64,000 nucleotides of DNA from assembly GCA_964636495.1 (NCBI GenBank), contig CAZWSL010000011.1, positions 29,770-93,769 of the forward strand, given 5' to 3'. The translations under genes and the position numbers were made by a program. Source of the stretch: Desulfobacula sp964636495. Lineage in GTDB: Bacteria; Desulfobacterota; Desulfobacteria; Desulfobacterales; Desulfobacteraceae. Numbering within the stretch: position 1 is the stretch's first letter; each line of letters begins with the position of its first letter. The notes below the pieces were generated by a model. That model was given only the letters and a program-made list of their open reading frames with translations. It was not told the DNA's origin and ran no database searches. Shown here one piece after another: positions 54,260-64,000 of this stretch.

Positions 54260-56023
54260 TCATGCCTCATACCTGTTTTTTGACTGCATGGTCTGCAGTT
54301 TAAAATATTCACCTTTTTCAGCCATTAATTCATCATGCGTGCCTTGTTCTTTAATGGACCCATCCTTTAAAAGAATAATTCTTGATGCATAATCAATTGT
54401 GGAGAGTCTGTGGGCAATGACAAAAGATGTTCTTCCCTTCATCAGGTTTTCAAGGGCCTTCTGTACCAGTTTTTCAGCCTGGGAATCCAATGCGGAAGTT
54501 GCTTCATCAAGAATCAGTATAGGGGCATCTTTGATCAATGCCCTGGCAATACATATTCTCTGTTTTTCTCCTCCTGAAAGCCTTGATCCCAACTCTCCGA
54601 TAACCGTGTCAAAACCGTGGGGGAAAGCGTGTATAAAATCATAGGCAAAAGCTGCCTTTGCTGCATTTTCTATTTCATGATCAGTGGCATCCATCTTCCC
54701 ATATCTTATATTTTCCTTTACAGACTCATTAAAAAGGATGGGTTCCTGAGTCACTATGGAGATATGCTCCCTTAATGATTGAATTGAAAAATCTTTTATA
54801 TTTTTTCCTGAAATCAATACAGCACCCTCTGTAACGTCATACAGCCTTGGAACAAGATTAACAAGACTGGTTTTTCCTCCCCCGCTCATTCCTACAAGCG
54901 CAATAATTTCTCCCGGATCAACCTCCAGGTTTATATTATCAAGTGCCATGGGGAGATTGCTGTCATAGGAAAAACTAACGTTCTCAAACCTGATTTTCAA
55001 TGAATCTCGATTGAGCGTTTCAGGGTTGTCTTTCTCTACAATAGATGTCTCCTCTTCCAAAACATCAAAAATTCTTGTGGCTGATGCAACACCTTCCTGG
55101 ACAGTGTTATTGAGTCTGGATAATTTTTTTACAGGATCATATAACATCATTACTGCTGCTAAAAAAGAGAAAAAGGTTCCAGGAGTAGATGTTCCACTGA
55201 TAACCCTTAACCCTCCAAACCATATAATAAAAGCAATGCCGAGTCCGCCAAGAAACTCCATCACAGGAGAAGATAATGCCTTGGCCATTATCTTTTTCAT
55301 TTCAAAATAAAAAAGCTTTTCTGTTTTCTCCTTAAACCGTCTCTTTTCAAAATCCTGGAGATTGAATATCTTGATTATCTTGCTTCCCACAAATGTTTCA
55401 TGCAGAAATGCATTAAGATCTGCCATTGTTTCCTGGGTCCCTGTGGAAAATCTTCTAACTCTTCTTCCAAACAGAACAATGGGATAAAAAGCCAGGGGTA
55501 AAACAATGAAAGCCCCGATGGCAAGCTGCCAGTCCCGGTAAAAAATAACAAATAAAAATGCAATAACAGAAAAGAAGTCCCGGAATATATTTATTGCTGC
55601 TGTGGAAACCATGCCTTTAACAATATTGACATCATTTGTTATCCTGGACATCAGGGCACCGGTTCTTTCCTTATGGATAAATGAAACAGGAAGATCTGTA
55701 ATCTTATCATAGAGAGCATTTCTGAAATACCTGATAATCCTCTCTCCAATATAATTCATCAGATACTCTGACCCATAGGAGCCAACACCTTTTAAAAAAA
55801 ATATCAGGACAGCTGTGCCAGGTATCAGTAACAGCATTGTTCTGTCCTGCCTGATAAAAATATCATCCATCACAGGCTTTACAAGAAGAGCCATGGCTCC
55901 ATTTGTACAGGCCACTACTATCATGCATACTGATGCCAGTAAAAACCTGTATTTATACCTTGAAACAAGCGTAATGATTTTTTTGCGGCGTTCCCTTGTC
56001 AGCGCTGAATTTTTATTTTTCAT
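54260..56023 (-). CDS. msbA: Lipid A / lipid ABC transporter MsbA
   Basis: 587 residues from the ATG at 56023; an ATG at 56083 would add 20. A six-helix membrane domain (about 20-310) is followed by the ATPase with Walker A VGMSGGGKTSLVNL (about 373), signature LSGGEKQRICIARAL (about 475) and Walker B ILILDEATSALDSQ. It flips lipid A-core across the inner membrane. It is divergent from waaA, next door, with both serving LPS synthesis. Confidence 0.9.
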   Translation of the reverse strand: MKNKNSALTRERRKKIITLVSRYKYRFLLASVCMIVVACTNGAMALLVKPVMDDIFIRQDRTMLLLIPGTAVLIFFLKGVGSYGSEYLMNYIGERIIRYFRNALYDKITDLPVSFIHKERTGALMSRITNDVNIVKGMVSTAAINIFRDFFSVIAFLFVIFYRDWQLAIGAFIVLPLAFYPIVLFGRRVRRFSTGTQETMADLNAFLHETFVGSKIIKIFNLQDFEKRRFKEKTEKLFYFEMKKIMAKALSSPVMEFLGGLGIAFIIWFGGLRVISGTSTPGTFFSFLAAVMMLYDPVKKLSRLNNTVQEGVASATRIFDVLEEETSIVEKDNPETLNRDSLKIRFENVSFSYDSNLPMALDNINLEVDPGEIIALVGMSGGGKTSLVNLVPRLYDVTEGAVLISGKNIKDFSIQSLREHISIVTQEPILFNESVKENIRYGKMDATDHEIENAAKAAFAYDFIHAFPHGFDTVIGELGSRLSGGEKQRICIARALIKDAPILILDEATSALDSQAEKLVQKALENLMKGRTSFVIAHRLSTIDYASRIILLKDGSIKEQGTHDELMAEKGEYFKLQTMQSKNRYEA

Positions 56024-56120
56024 TAACCTTAGATTTATTATATCTTGATTTATAATACCCTGATTTACTATAACAGGGACCATCAGTAAAAATTATCAAC
56101 CTTTAAAATATAATGTCACT

Positions 56121-57413
56121 ATGCCAAAGTATAGCTTTATACTCAATTTTTTTAAACTTTACAATATATTATGGCTGCTTGCTTTTCCTTTTCTAAAAAA
56201 AAACAGACGGCTGAGAGCAGGATTTACAAAAAGAAGATATGCAGAGCACCTTGCCAAAGCGGATATATGGATACAGGCATCTTCTGCCGGAGAAGCATTT
56301 CTTGCAGTGAAAACTGTTGAAAAACTGAGGCCTGAACGTTTGACAAAAGTGCTTATTACCTCCACTACATCCCAGGGAATCGATATTTTAAATTCAAGAT
56401 TAATAAAACAGAATCTGTACAGATTAATAGATCTTGAAATTGACTGGTTCCCCTTTGACTGCCCTGAAACAATGAAACAGGCTGTAAAAAATATCAATCC
56501 TTCAGTAATGGTACTGATTGAAACAGAAATATGGCCCGCACTGTTTTATTATCTGAAAAAAAACCATACAAAAATTTTAATAATAAATGCCAGGCTTTCC
56601 AGAAAAAGCTTTAATAACTATATGAAAACTAAAATTTTATGGAAGCATCTTTCACCTGACAGGATTCTTGCCGTTTCAGACCAGGATGCAGAGAGGTACA
56701 GACACCTGTTTAACGAATCAATTGTAAGTACAATGTCAAATATAAAATTTGAATGCATGGAAGAGAGTGTTATGGACAACCGTGTCATAAAAAAAATACG
56801 CTCTTTTCTTCCGGAACAGATTCCAATTACTATTCTTGCCTCTGTAAGAAAAGAGGAGGAAAAAAGGGTTCTGCTTATGGTTAAATATATTTTACAGCAC
56901 TATCCATACCAGATTATAGCCATTTTCCCGAGACACATGCACCGGATTACCGAGTGGAAAAAAACATTGAAGGCCAATCATCTGCAATTTTATTTGAGAT
57001 CCAAAATTTCAAAACCTGTTACACATCCGGGAATTATTTTATGGGACATCTTTGGAGAACTGAAACAGGCCTACAGCCTTGCCTCTATCGTGTTTGTGGG
57101 AGGCAGTCTGCGGCCCCTTGGAGGTCAGAACTTCCTTGAGCCGGCAGCCCAGGGTGCTGTGACGGTTACCGGCCCGTATTATGACGATTTTGCCTGGGCA
57201 GGCAGAGAGATATTTGATAAAGGAATTGTTATTAAAAAAAAAACCTGGCTTTCCATATCCAGAACAATCATCCAGAGCCTTGAAATTCCGGTAAACCGGA
57301 AAAAAAATCTATTACTTACAAAACAGTATATTCTCTCCAACCAGGGGGGTATTTCTCAGTCATGCAATGAAATCTTAAACACCCTCGAAAATTTGACAAC
57401 TCATCACGATTAA
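56121..57413 (+). CDS. waaA: Kdo (3-deoxy-D-manno-octulosonic acid) transferase
   Basis: 430 residues. It has a short N-terminal anchor (FKLYNILWLLAFPF), the catalytic glutamate in QASSAGEAFLA (about residue 57), LIETEIWPALFYYL (about 133), and the C-terminal FVGGSLRPLGGQNFLEPAAQG CMP-Kdo site (about 328). It adds Kdo to lipid IVA. Its divergent start with msbA leaves about 97 nt for both promoters. Confidence 0.93.
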   Translation: MPKYSFILNFFKLYNILWLLAFPFLKKNRRLRAGFTKRRYAEHLAKADIWIQASSAGEAFLAVKTVEKLRPERLTKVLITSTTSQGIDILNSRLIKQNLYRLIDLEIDWFPFDCPETMKQAVKNINPSVMVLIETEIWPALFYYLKKNHTKILIINARLSRKSFNNYMKTKILWKHLSPDRILAVSDQDAERYRHLFNESIVSTMSNIKFECMEESVMDNRVIKKIRSFLPEQIPITILASVRKEEEKRVLLMVKYILQHYPYQIIAIFPRHMHRITEWKKTLKANHLQFYLRSKISKPVTHPGIILWDIFGELKQAYSLASIVFVGGSLRPLGGQNFLEPAAQGAVTVTGPYYDDFAWAGREIFDKGIVIKKKTWLSISRTIIQSLEIPVNRKKNLLLTKQYILSNQGGISQSCNEILNTLENLTTHHD

Positions 57414-57583
57414 TATATGATAAGTGTAACCTGACTCTCAAAGTTGTGTTCATATTACTTTGATCTATCATACACTGTTCACACTATTGTATGCACATCT
57501 CATTTCCAGACCCTGTTTTTTGATATTCATACACAATATTTTTTTTATCGTGTAAACTTTTATTCCAAAGAAAGGAGGGACTT

Positions 57584-58201
57584 ATGACCAGTCACACCAT
57601 TTATTATGATACCATCACAAGGCTTACCAGTGCTATTTCTCAATGTAAAAACCCTGAAGATGTAGCTACCGTCACAGCTGAGAGTGTAAAAACAGCATTT
57701 TCCGCCAAAGGGTGTTCAGTATTTCTCGTGAACAGGGAAACCCGTGAACTGGGCCTTGTGGCATCACACGGCCTGAGCTCTGAATTCCTGAACAAAGGTC
57801 CAATCCATTTCATGCAGACTATCAGAGAGGCAAAGGATGCCGTTCCTGTTGCAATTTATGATGTAATGGATGACCCGAGAATTGAATATCCGGAGGAGGC
57901 AAAAAAAGAGGGAATATCTTCTCTTCTGGGAGTTCCAATTATCAGTCATGATAAAATCATAGGCGCCATGAGGATATACAGTGAAACCCCGTGGGAGTTC
58001 TCTTTTAGTGATATAACCATGGCACAGTCAGTCGCTTTAATTTGTGGTATGGCCATGGATATGTGCAGAATGTATAAAGGGTATAAAACAAGCATTGAAA
58101 TCCTGAAAAACATGAGAGGAAAAGACACCTACACTTCAAGAAAATGGACTCCCCATGAGAGTGTTCCTAAAAGTGTCGAAGAGTCAATCTGTGATTATTA
58201 A
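57584..58201 (+). CDS. GAF-domain protein
   Basis: 205 residues after AAAGGAGGG. One GAF domain spans about residues 12-160, with FSAKGCSVFLVN, LGLVASHGLS and ISSLLGVPIISHDKIIGAMRIYSE. No output domain is fused, so it probably senses a small molecule and signals through a partner protein, or is a redox sensor via Cys residues (inference). It stands alone with a 170-nt leader. Confidence 0.82.
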   Translation: MTSHTIYYDTITRLTSAISQCKNPEDVATVTAESVKTAFSAKGCSVFLVNRETRELGLVASHGLSSEFLNKGPIHFMQTIREAKDAVPVAIYDVMDDPRIEYPEEAKKEGISSLLGVPIISHDKIIGAMRIYSETPWEFSFSDITMAQSVALICGMAMDMCRMYKGYKTSIEILKNMRGKDTYTSRKWTPHESVPKSVEESICDY

Positions 58202-58294
58202 AAAAGAAGGAGTGCTCATCTCACAAAAAACGTTTTACCGGCATGCCTCCTTTATCTCAACAGTTCAGCAGATCAGAGGAGGCTGCTTTTTTAA

Positions 58295-59338
58295 TCAACT
58301 GTCAATAACCCCATCCAGTTCATGCTTCAGGGATCTGTTCATCAGGCGTTCAATAGTTGTTTCAACTGGCAGATCTTCAAAAAGAACAGAATAAACTTCA
58401 TTACATATGGGAAGATCAACACCAAGTTTTTTTGAAAGATTATATACAGATTTAGTTGTTTTCACACCTTCGGCCACCATTCTCATATCTCCGATAATGG
58501 CATTGATTTTTCTGCCTTCTCCTATTTGCCTGCCAACTGTATAATTACGGCTCAGATCTCCTGTACAGGTCAGAAGCAGATCTCCAACACCGGCAAGTCC
58601 TGCCAGGGTCAAAGGATCAGCACCGAGTTTAGTCCCCAGACGGTTCATTTCCGTCAGCCCTCTTGTTATAAGTGCAGCCCTTGGATTCAGACCCATTCTC
58701 ATACCGTCACATATGCCAGCGGCAATGGCAAGTACATTTTTCATGGCACCCCCCAACTGAGTGCCTACAGGATCATCATTGACATATACCCTGAATGTGG
58801 GACAGGAAAAAATCTGCTGGACATATTCGGCAGTATCCCGCCTGGTTGAAGCCGCAGCCACAACTGTTGGAATCTTATTTGCAACCTCTTTTGCAAAACT
58901 CGGGCCTGAAAGTGCAACCAGATTATCCTGGTGTAAAGAGGTTATCTTTTCTGAAAGAATCTGGGTCATGGTTAAATGAGTTACATTTTCAATACCTTTG
59001 GATGCTGTCACAACAACAGTTCCACGGGAAATAAATTCATTAATCTGCCCTGCAATATCACGCATGCAGTGAGAAGGAACCACCACAAGGACAAGGTCCT
59101 TATCCTTTACCGCAATTTCAAGATTATTTGACGGGATAATATTTTCAGGCAGTTTTATTCCCGGAAGAAAAACCTTGTTTTCCCTCTCTTTTTCAATCTG
59201 CTCTTTCACTTCTGATTCAAACACCCACAGGTCCAGAACAAATCCTTTATCTGCCAGCAGTTTGGCAAGGGCAGTCCCCCAGCTTCCTCCACCAACAACT
59301 CCAACCCTGGTTACAGCTGTATCGATAACTCCGCCCAT
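58295..59338 (-). CDS. gpsA: Glycerol-3-phosphate dehydrogenase [NAD(P)+]
   Basis: 347 residues. NAD motif VGVVGGGSWGTALAKLLA (about residue 12), SHCMRDIA, ASKGIE (about 115), LSGPSFAKEVA (about 142) and the catalytic-lysine region GGAMKNVLAIAAGICDGM (about 198) are intact. It makes sn-glycerol-3-phosphate for phospholipids. It is convergent with the GAF gene. Confidence 0.96.
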   Translation of the reverse strand: MGGVIDTAVTRVGVVGGGSWGTALAKLLADKGFVLDLWVFESEVKEQIEKERENKVFLPGIKLPENIIPSNNLEIAVKDKDLVLVVVPSHCMRDIAGQINEFISRGTVVVTASKGIENVTHLTMTQILSEKITSLHQDNLVALSGPSFAKEVANKIPTVVAAASTRRDTAEYVQQIFSCPTFRVYVNDDPVGTQLGGAMKNVLAIAAGICDGMRMGLNPRAALITRGLTEMNRLGTKLGADPLTLAGLAGVGDLLLTCTGDLSRNYTVGRQIGEGRKINAIIGDMRMVAEGVKTTKSVYNLSKKLGVDLPICNEVYSVLFEDLPVETTIERLMNRSLKHELDGVIDS

Positions 59339-59443
59339 TAATTATATTCCTCTTCTGAATGAATTATATACTTCATATAAACGCTAAATTTACGACTGCC
59401 GCTGACCCCCTATTTATACATCAAATCAGGCAGGGGATCAACT

Positions 59444-60202
59444 TTATTTGAAATCGAACTTATCATTTATTTCAGGTAAAAGCTTTTTACCGCTTTCCGT
59501 CCGGGGGGATTCAAGAGATTCGTGTGTATTGATTTTAGTAACAATACTGCCTGTTTTATCAAGTACTACATTATTATCCAGAATGATTAATCCTGTTTTT
59601 TCCATAACACTTTTTTTAAACTCTGCCTCACCCTTCAGTTCAATTTTACGAAGACGAAACTTCCAGAAAAGCCAGCATAAAAGAAAAATAAATGTGCAGA
59701 TAACAAGACATGCAATTGCAGTAAAAGCATAGAATGCTGTTTTCTCCCCGATGCGGCCTATAACCTGCACGATTGTATCTAATTTATATAAAAAGAGTGA
59801 TCCCAGAATGATAATAGAGAAACCGGCAAGAACCGGAATCTGGCCAAATATTGAAAACAGATGTTTTGAACTGTGCCAGAATTTTTTTTCTTTGTCATCA
59901 GCAGAATCAGATTCTGTTTCAGCATTCTGGTTTTTATCTCCAAACATATAAAAATTAAAGCCGATGATGATAAGACCAACTACAGCAACCATGACAACAG
60001 GTGCAATAAATGATACAAAAAGATAATGTTTCCAGGGGAAAGAGACTTGGTCCTGTCCGTTGGAACTTAAAAAATGAGCAAACAGAATGATAAACTCAAC
60101 ACCGCCTATCAGGATCAAAAAAGTATTAAAATACTCTTTTATCTCCTGGTTGTTGAACATGGCAGCAATACCAACACGTTTTTTTATTTTTTTCTCAACC
60201 AT
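59444..60202 (-). CDS. Uncharacterised membrane protein
   Basis: 252 residues from the ATG at 60202. Four likely membrane segments (about 24-45, 62-85, 115-136, 155-180), a short acidic loop between the second and third (NAETESDSADDKEKK), and a C-terminal cytoplasmic tail of ~70 residues with a repeated ILDNNVVLDKTGSI stretch. I do not recognise the family and no catalytic motif is visible. It stands alone between gpsA and the NTF2-like gene. Confidence 0.7.
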   Translation of the reverse strand: MVEKKIKKRVGIAAMFNNQEIKEYFNTFLILIGGVEFIILFAHFLSSNGQDQVSFPWKHYLFVSFIAPVVMVAVVGLIIIGFNFYMFGDKNQNAETESDSADDKEKKFWHSSKHLFSIFGQIPVLAGFSIIILGSLFLYKLDTIVQVIGRIGEKTAFYAFTAIACLVICTFIFLLCWLFWKFRLRKIELKGEAEFKKSVMEKTGLIILDNNVVLDKTGSIVTKINTHESLESPRTESGKKLLPEINDKFDFK

Positions 60203-60521
60203 CAAATACCTGTCTTAAAATCAAATTGTTACTTTTCAAACAATGTGGATCATTCCCGTCTGTTTACACTCAAATTTCAAATTGCTGTCCTGACATTCAT
60301 GTCCACTAAAATATTCCTACAGTTTATTCCAGTGGGAAAAAAAATGCAATTATTTTAAAATAATTTTCACCTTACCCCGTATAGATTCTCTTGACAATTT
60401 ACATTATTCATATATTTATCTGTTTTGTTTTCAAGTATTGTTTTTTTTTAATTAAATAGTTATTGAATGAAAAAAATCATATAAATAGCAGATTGATTAA
60501 AACAACCTGAAGGAAAATATC
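60203..60521. promoter_or_regulatory. Intergenic region with palindrome and likely promoter
   Basis: About 320 nt without a gene between two divergent genes. It has an 18-bp perfect palindrome, AATTATTTTAAAATAATT (60348-60365), and a plausible sigma-70 promoter for the next gene, TTGACA (60391-60396) and TATTTA (60413-60418) at 16 nt. Confidence 0.45.
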
Positions 60522-60989
60522 ATGACAGATATAATTGCAGCAAATGAAGTGACTCAGGCACAGAAAGAGTGGGGTGATGGAATCGTTGCAATAGGAAAAG
60601 CTTTCGCAGAAAAAGGCGACTTTGTTGCTGCCGCGGAAAAACTCGTTGAAGAGCTGTATAACTTCCAGGCTGGTGAAGTTCTTTTTAAACCGACTAAAGC
60701 AGCTGAAATACAATTCCGTACGGATTATGAAAGTGCCCTCTCCTATTTTGTAGGTGGAAATGATAAATTTGAAGAAGATCATGGCTTTGCTATTGAACCA
60801 TGGATAAAAGTTCGTTTTGAAAATCACAGCACATTTCTCCATGAAGACTATGCAGTTGCCATGGGAAACTATTTTTTCACCCAGACCGATGGAACTGAAG
60901 TAAAGGTTGAATACACTTTCGGTTATATTAAGAAAAACGGCAGATTAAAGATCAATCTGCATCACTCATCCATACCTTTCAGTTCATGA
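60522..60989 (+). CDS. NTF2-like / SnoaL-fold protein
   Basis: 155 residues after AAGGA. It has an N-terminal helical part and an alpha+beta barrel with LFKPTKAAEIQFRTDYESALSYFVGG (about 55) and EDYAVAMGNYFFTQTDGTEVKVEYTFGYIKKNGRLKINLHHSS (about 107), the pattern of the NTF2-like superfamily with the conserved phosphoribosyl-like HHSS end. The function is unknown; many relatives bind small ligands or stabilise a partner. It is upstream of trkH by about 47 nt. Confidence 0.75.
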   Translation: MTDIIAANEVTQAQKEWGDGIVAIGKAFAEKGDFVAAAEKLVEELYNFQAGEVLFKPTKAAEIQFRTDYESALSYFVGGNDKFEEDHGFAIEPWIKVRFENHSTFLHEDYAVAMGNYFFTQTDGTEVKVEYTFGYIKKNGRLKINLHHSSIPFSS

Positions 60990-61036
60990 TTCCAGTGATC
61001 TTGACACTGTTTTTGTGATTTAATACATTGTGGCTC

Positions 61037-62491
61037 ATGAATTATAATACCATAACAAATGTTCTTGGCAAACTGCTGATTGTTACAGGCAGTTGTATGG
61101 TCTTCCCTTTGATATGCTCATTTTATTACAAAGAAAATGATTTTTACGCCATTGCCGTTACAGGGATTATCGTCATAGCCATTGGATTGCCGCTCTGGTG
61201 GATCTTCCGCAGATCTGAAGACCTGAATATTAAAGATGGTTTTTTTATAGCCTTTTTTGGATGGATTTTAATTTCTGCAGTTTCTGCCATACCTTTTATG
61301 ATCCATGGATCCATACCCTCTTTTACTGATGCATTTTTTGAAATGGTATCCGGTTATACCACTACCGGCGCAACAATTTTAACAGATATTGAAACACTGC
61401 CACATGGATTACTGTTCTGGCGGAGCCAGACACATCTTCTTGGCGGGATGGGCTTTTTAACGCTCACTATTATATTTTTACCACACGGCATGGGAGGTGT
61501 CAGATTATTCAGAGCTGAATCAAGCCCGGGCCAGGTGATTACAAAAGAAAAATTCATTCCCCGCAACCGGGATACCATGATATGGCTCTGGGGAATATAT
61601 CTTGCCTTGAACCTTGTTCAGACCATAATGCTCACCATTGGAGGAATGACCCTTTTCGACTCTTTATGCCATTCATTCGGTACGGTTTCTACTTCGGGGT
61701 ACTCTCCGTGGAATGCCAGTATCGGGCACTATAATAATGCCTATTTTGACTGGGTAATCATACTGTTTATGTTCCTTGGCGGAATGACATTCATGCTTTT
61801 TTATCACATGGCCCACGGCAACTGGCGCATCATAAAAATCAATACTGAACTCCGCTGGTATATCGGGTTTCTGCTCTTTTTCTGTGCCGTGATCTCCTTG
61901 ATTTTATGGAGATCAGACACCTACACTTTTTCTGATTCCATCCGTTATGCAGCCTTTCAGGTCACTTCCATCCTGACAACAACAGGTTTCACAACAGCTG
62001 ACTATGAACTGTGGCCCCAGTCTGCCCAGATGTTTCTTTATGTAATCTGCTTTATCGGAGCATGTGCGGGATCCACTACCAGTGGAATTAAAATAGTTCA
62101 CTATATTCTTATAATCAAATTTGGAGTTTCAGCAGTCAAACAGACTTTTTTCAACCCCATGGCTGTTGTTTCAGTACATTTAAATCAGCGTCCCGTAGAA
62201 TCAAGGATTATCAATATAGCTGTTTTCTATTTTATTGCCAATATTTTCCTCATCCTCATGGGAGGATGTTTCATGACTCTGACAGATCCAATAGATCTTC
62301 ACACTGCAATGAGTTCAGTCATTGCCGCATTGATGAATATAGGGCCAGGATTCGGAGATGTTGGTCCATCCAAGAATTTTGCCTTTATTTCAGACACAGG
62401 TAAATGGTTTCTCTCCTGGAATATGCTTGTCGGCAGGCTGGAAATGTTTTCTGCACTGGTCATATTCTACCCCTCTTTCTGGAAAAAATAA
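61037..62491 (+). CDS. trkH: Trk potassium uptake channel subunit TrkH
   Basis: 484 residues from the ATG at 61037. It has 10 or more membrane segments and four pore-loop motifs of the TrkH type, including SGYTTTGATIL (about residue 105), GTVSTSGYSPW (about 215), TSILTTTGFTTADY (about 314) and MNIGPGFGDVGPS (about 435). It is the potassium channel-like subunit, gated by TrkA, encoded next on the opposite strand. Confidence 0.93.
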   Translation: MNYNTITNVLGKLLIVTGSCMVFPLICSFYYKENDFYAIAVTGIIVIAIGLPLWWIFRRSEDLNIKDGFFIAFFGWILISAVSAIPFMIHGSIPSFTDAFFEMVSGYTTTGATILTDIETLPHGLLFWRSQTHLLGGMGFLTLTIIFLPHGMGGVRLFRAESSPGQVITKEKFIPRNRDTMIWLWGIYLALNLVQTIMLTIGGMTLFDSLCHSFGTVSTSGYSPWNASIGHYNNAYFDWVIILFMFLGGMTFMLFYHMAHGNWRIIKINTELRWYIGFLLFFCAVISLILWRSDTYTFSDSIRYAAFQVTSILTTTGFTTADYELWPQSAQMFLYVICFIGACAGSTTSGIKIVHYILIIKFGVSAVKQTFFNPMAVVSVHLNQRPVESRIINIAVFYFIANIFLILMGGCFMTLTDPIDLHTAMSSVIAALMNIGPGFGDVGPSKNFAFISDTGKWFLSWNMLVGRLEMFSALVIFYPSFWKK

Positions 62492-62527
62492 ATTATTTTA
62501 AGATAAAACAGATCTGTAAAATAAACA

Positions 62528-63952
62528 TCACGCTAAAAAGAGTTTCTGTACATCCTTCAAGTGCTGCGACAGGCAGACCACAATAACCCGTTCATTTGCT
62601 TTAATATGGGTATCACCAACTGCAACCTGCCATGAACCATCTCTATGGATACTTCCTATCATGATCTTTTCAGTATAGTAACTGTTCAGTTTGAAAAGGG
62701 GTTTGCGGGTAATAGGAGAATTTTCAGCAGCCCTGATTTCAACCATTTCAGCATCAAAGCCATGGAGGTGTGCTACTGAAAGCAATTCTCCTCTGCGAAT
62801 AAATTTCAAGATCCTGTTACCTGCCAGTATTTTTTTGTTTAAAGCAAGATCCAACCCCATACTGGAAGCCAGCACAACATAATCTTCCTTATTAACAAGG
62901 GAAATACATTTAATCTGCCTCTCCTGCTGCTTATCTGACTGATCGCTTTTTTGTGAGGCTATTAAATGTTTTGCCAGAACACAACCCATGATATTGGTCT
63001 CATTTTCACCTGTTGCATTTATAAAGGTATCCATTTCCGGCAATCCTGCTTCCATCAGCACATCAGAATCAGATCCGTCGCCATGAAGGACCTCTGTTTT
63101 CTTAAGCTTATACGACAACTCTTTAGCAACAGCTTCATTCTCTTCAATCAATCTCACCTTCAGCCTTCGTGTTTCACCGAGCAACTCAGCAAGACGGCGG
63201 CCTATCAATCCTCCTCCAATAATCATAACTCTATGACGCTTCTGATATACAACACCTGTCAGTTTCATCAATTGGGTTAAATTTTCATTACTTGCCATGA
63301 AAAAGGCGTGATCATTCGGCAGCAATTCATCATTACCAGTGGGAATGATAGTGGTGATACCACGTGCTATTGAAACGATACGGAAAGGAAATTTATTATA
63401 TGATTGAGCGATATCTCTCAGTTTTCTGTAAACAAGAGGGGAATCTTCATGGATACGGGTTGCTACAGCCTGAATACGGCCTTTGGCAACTGCAATCACA
63501 TCATTGCCTGCCCTCATTTTTATTAACTTGAAAATCTCTTTAGCAGCCAGCTCTTCAGGATGAATAATCAAATCAATTTTAAGATCTTTGTTAGTCAATA
63601 GGGATTTTTTATTGCCAAATTCTGTAGAACGTACCCTGGCTATTTTTTTCAGGATGCCGAAACGATCTCCAATTATGCAGCTCATCATATTGACAGCATC
63701 ATTATTGGTTACGGCTATAAGATAATCCATTTTTCTGGCATCTGCCTCCTGCCAGCATTTAATACTCATTGCATCACCCTTCAGCAGGCGGGCATCAATA
63801 TCACCATCAGCTCTGTTAATCAGTTCGGCATCAGGTTCTATAGCTGTAATTGCATATCCCTCATGGGCCAGACGTTTTGCCAGATAGTATCCCACACCAC
63901 CCAGGCCAAGGATCAGTATATTTGTTGATTTTGCCGGTTTATTATTTTTCAT
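62528..63952 (-). CDS. trkA: Trk potassium system NAD-binding peripheral subunit TrkA
   Basis: 474 residues with two RCK repeats: ILGLGGVGYYLAKRLAHEG (about residue 13) and VMIIGGGLIGRRLAELLG (about 240), each followed by an RCK_C-type tail. It binds NAD(H) and nucleotides and gates TrkH. The two genes converge, with 36 nt between them, rather than forming one operon. Confidence 0.94.
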   Translation of the reverse strand: MKNNKPAKSTNILILGLGGVGYYLAKRLAHEGYAITAIEPDAELINRADGDIDARLLKGDAMSIKCWQEADARKMDYLIAVTNNDAVNMMSCIIGDRFGILKKIARVRSTEFGNKKSLLTNKDLKIDLIIHPEELAAKEIFKLIKMRAGNDVIAVAKGRIQAVATRIHEDSPLVYRKLRDIAQSYNKFPFRIVSIARGITTIIPTGNDELLPNDHAFFMASNENLTQLMKLTGVVYQKRHRVMIIGGGLIGRRLAELLGETRRLKVRLIEENEAVAKELSYKLKKTEVLHGDGSDSDVLMEAGLPEMDTFINATGENETNIMGCVLAKHLIASQKSDQSDKQQERQIKCISLVNKEDYVVLASSMGLDLALNKKILAGNRILKFIRRGELLSVAHLHGFDAEMVEIRAAENSPITRKPLFKLNSYYTEKIMIGSIHRDGSWQVAVGDTHIKANERVIVVCLSQHLKDVQKLFLA

Positions 63953-64000
63953 GACCCCGAGATACTAAAAACACCTGTTTTTGTCAACTTGACAGCCTCA

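Noticed and set aside
58202..58294. Terminator between the GAF gene and gpsA
   Set aside because: Only short, imperfect pairings (AGCAG with CTGCT) before a T-run; too weak to call.

Overview
The window reads as a low-GC chromosomal segment of an anaerobic, Gram-negative deltaproteobacterium, most likely a sulfate-reducing member of the Desulfobacterales. This is inferred from gene content, not from a marker gene. The supporting genes are an EtfAB pair with a membrane Fe-S quinone reductase, a B12-dependent ribonucleotide reductase, a molybdenum hydroxylase cluster with its maturation genes, LPS genes (lptD, msbA, waaA) and a dimethylglycine-dehydrogenase-like enzyme beside a methyltransferase remnant. 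No rRNA, tRNA, CRISPR array, insertion sequence or phage gene was seen.

Layout. 1-5.1 kb: a cut-off gene at the left edge, a strong terminator, then a leftward unit tetR - Fe-S:quinone reductase - etfB - etfA that fits acyl-CoA electron transfer. 5.3-13.9 kb: a class II aldolase, mazG/cvpA, then phoH-pgpH-ybeY-pdxJ, an HSL-type hydrolase and a ferredoxin. 14-17.3 kb: a leftward two-gene unit of an unknown protein and a cysteine synthase fused to a cysteinyl-tRNA-synthetase-like module that has lost both nucleotide-binding signatures. 17.5-25.5 kb: lptD with a NusG paralogue, an HU/IHF protein, holB, a PSP1 protein, metG and a transpeptidase-like protein. 25.6-30.5 kb: a very large GlmS-like protein and an MFS transporter.

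30.4-36.5 kb is a rearranged stretch. A dimethylglycine-dehydrogenase-like gene lies between two copies of the 3' end of the MFS gene, one of them decayed, and beside the 3' remnant of a probable MttB-family methyltransferase gene. It is followed by nrdJ, whose promoter carries a pair of NrdR boxes. 36.5-37.7 kb: a secreted protein ending in a dockerin-like calcium loop, and an ACT-domain protein. 38.2-47.3 kb: a molybdenum hydroxylase operon (FAD, 2Fe-2S and Mo subunits), then ThiF/MoeB-like, ThiS/MoaD-like, a MoeA-related protein with a cysteine-rich tail, XdhC, a nucleotidyltransferase-HD fusion and a histidine phosphatase. An inverted repeat before the ThiF gene would hide its ribosome binding site.

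47.4-59.3 kb: a phosphate transporter, comF, and the leftward housekeeping set trm112-like - DUF4416 - yicC - remA - gmk - rlmB. Its remA gene is an in-frame tandem duplication. Then come msbA and waaA (divergent), a GAF protein and gpsA. 59.4-64 kb: a membrane protein, an NTF2-like protein and the Trk potassium system (trkH, trkA).

The best leads are the CysK-CysRS-like fusion with its coupled unknown partner, the tandem RemA, the oversized GlmS with an internal nucleophile cysteine, and the folded leader inside the molybdenum hydroxylase operon. All functions are read from sequence motifs by eye; no search was run.
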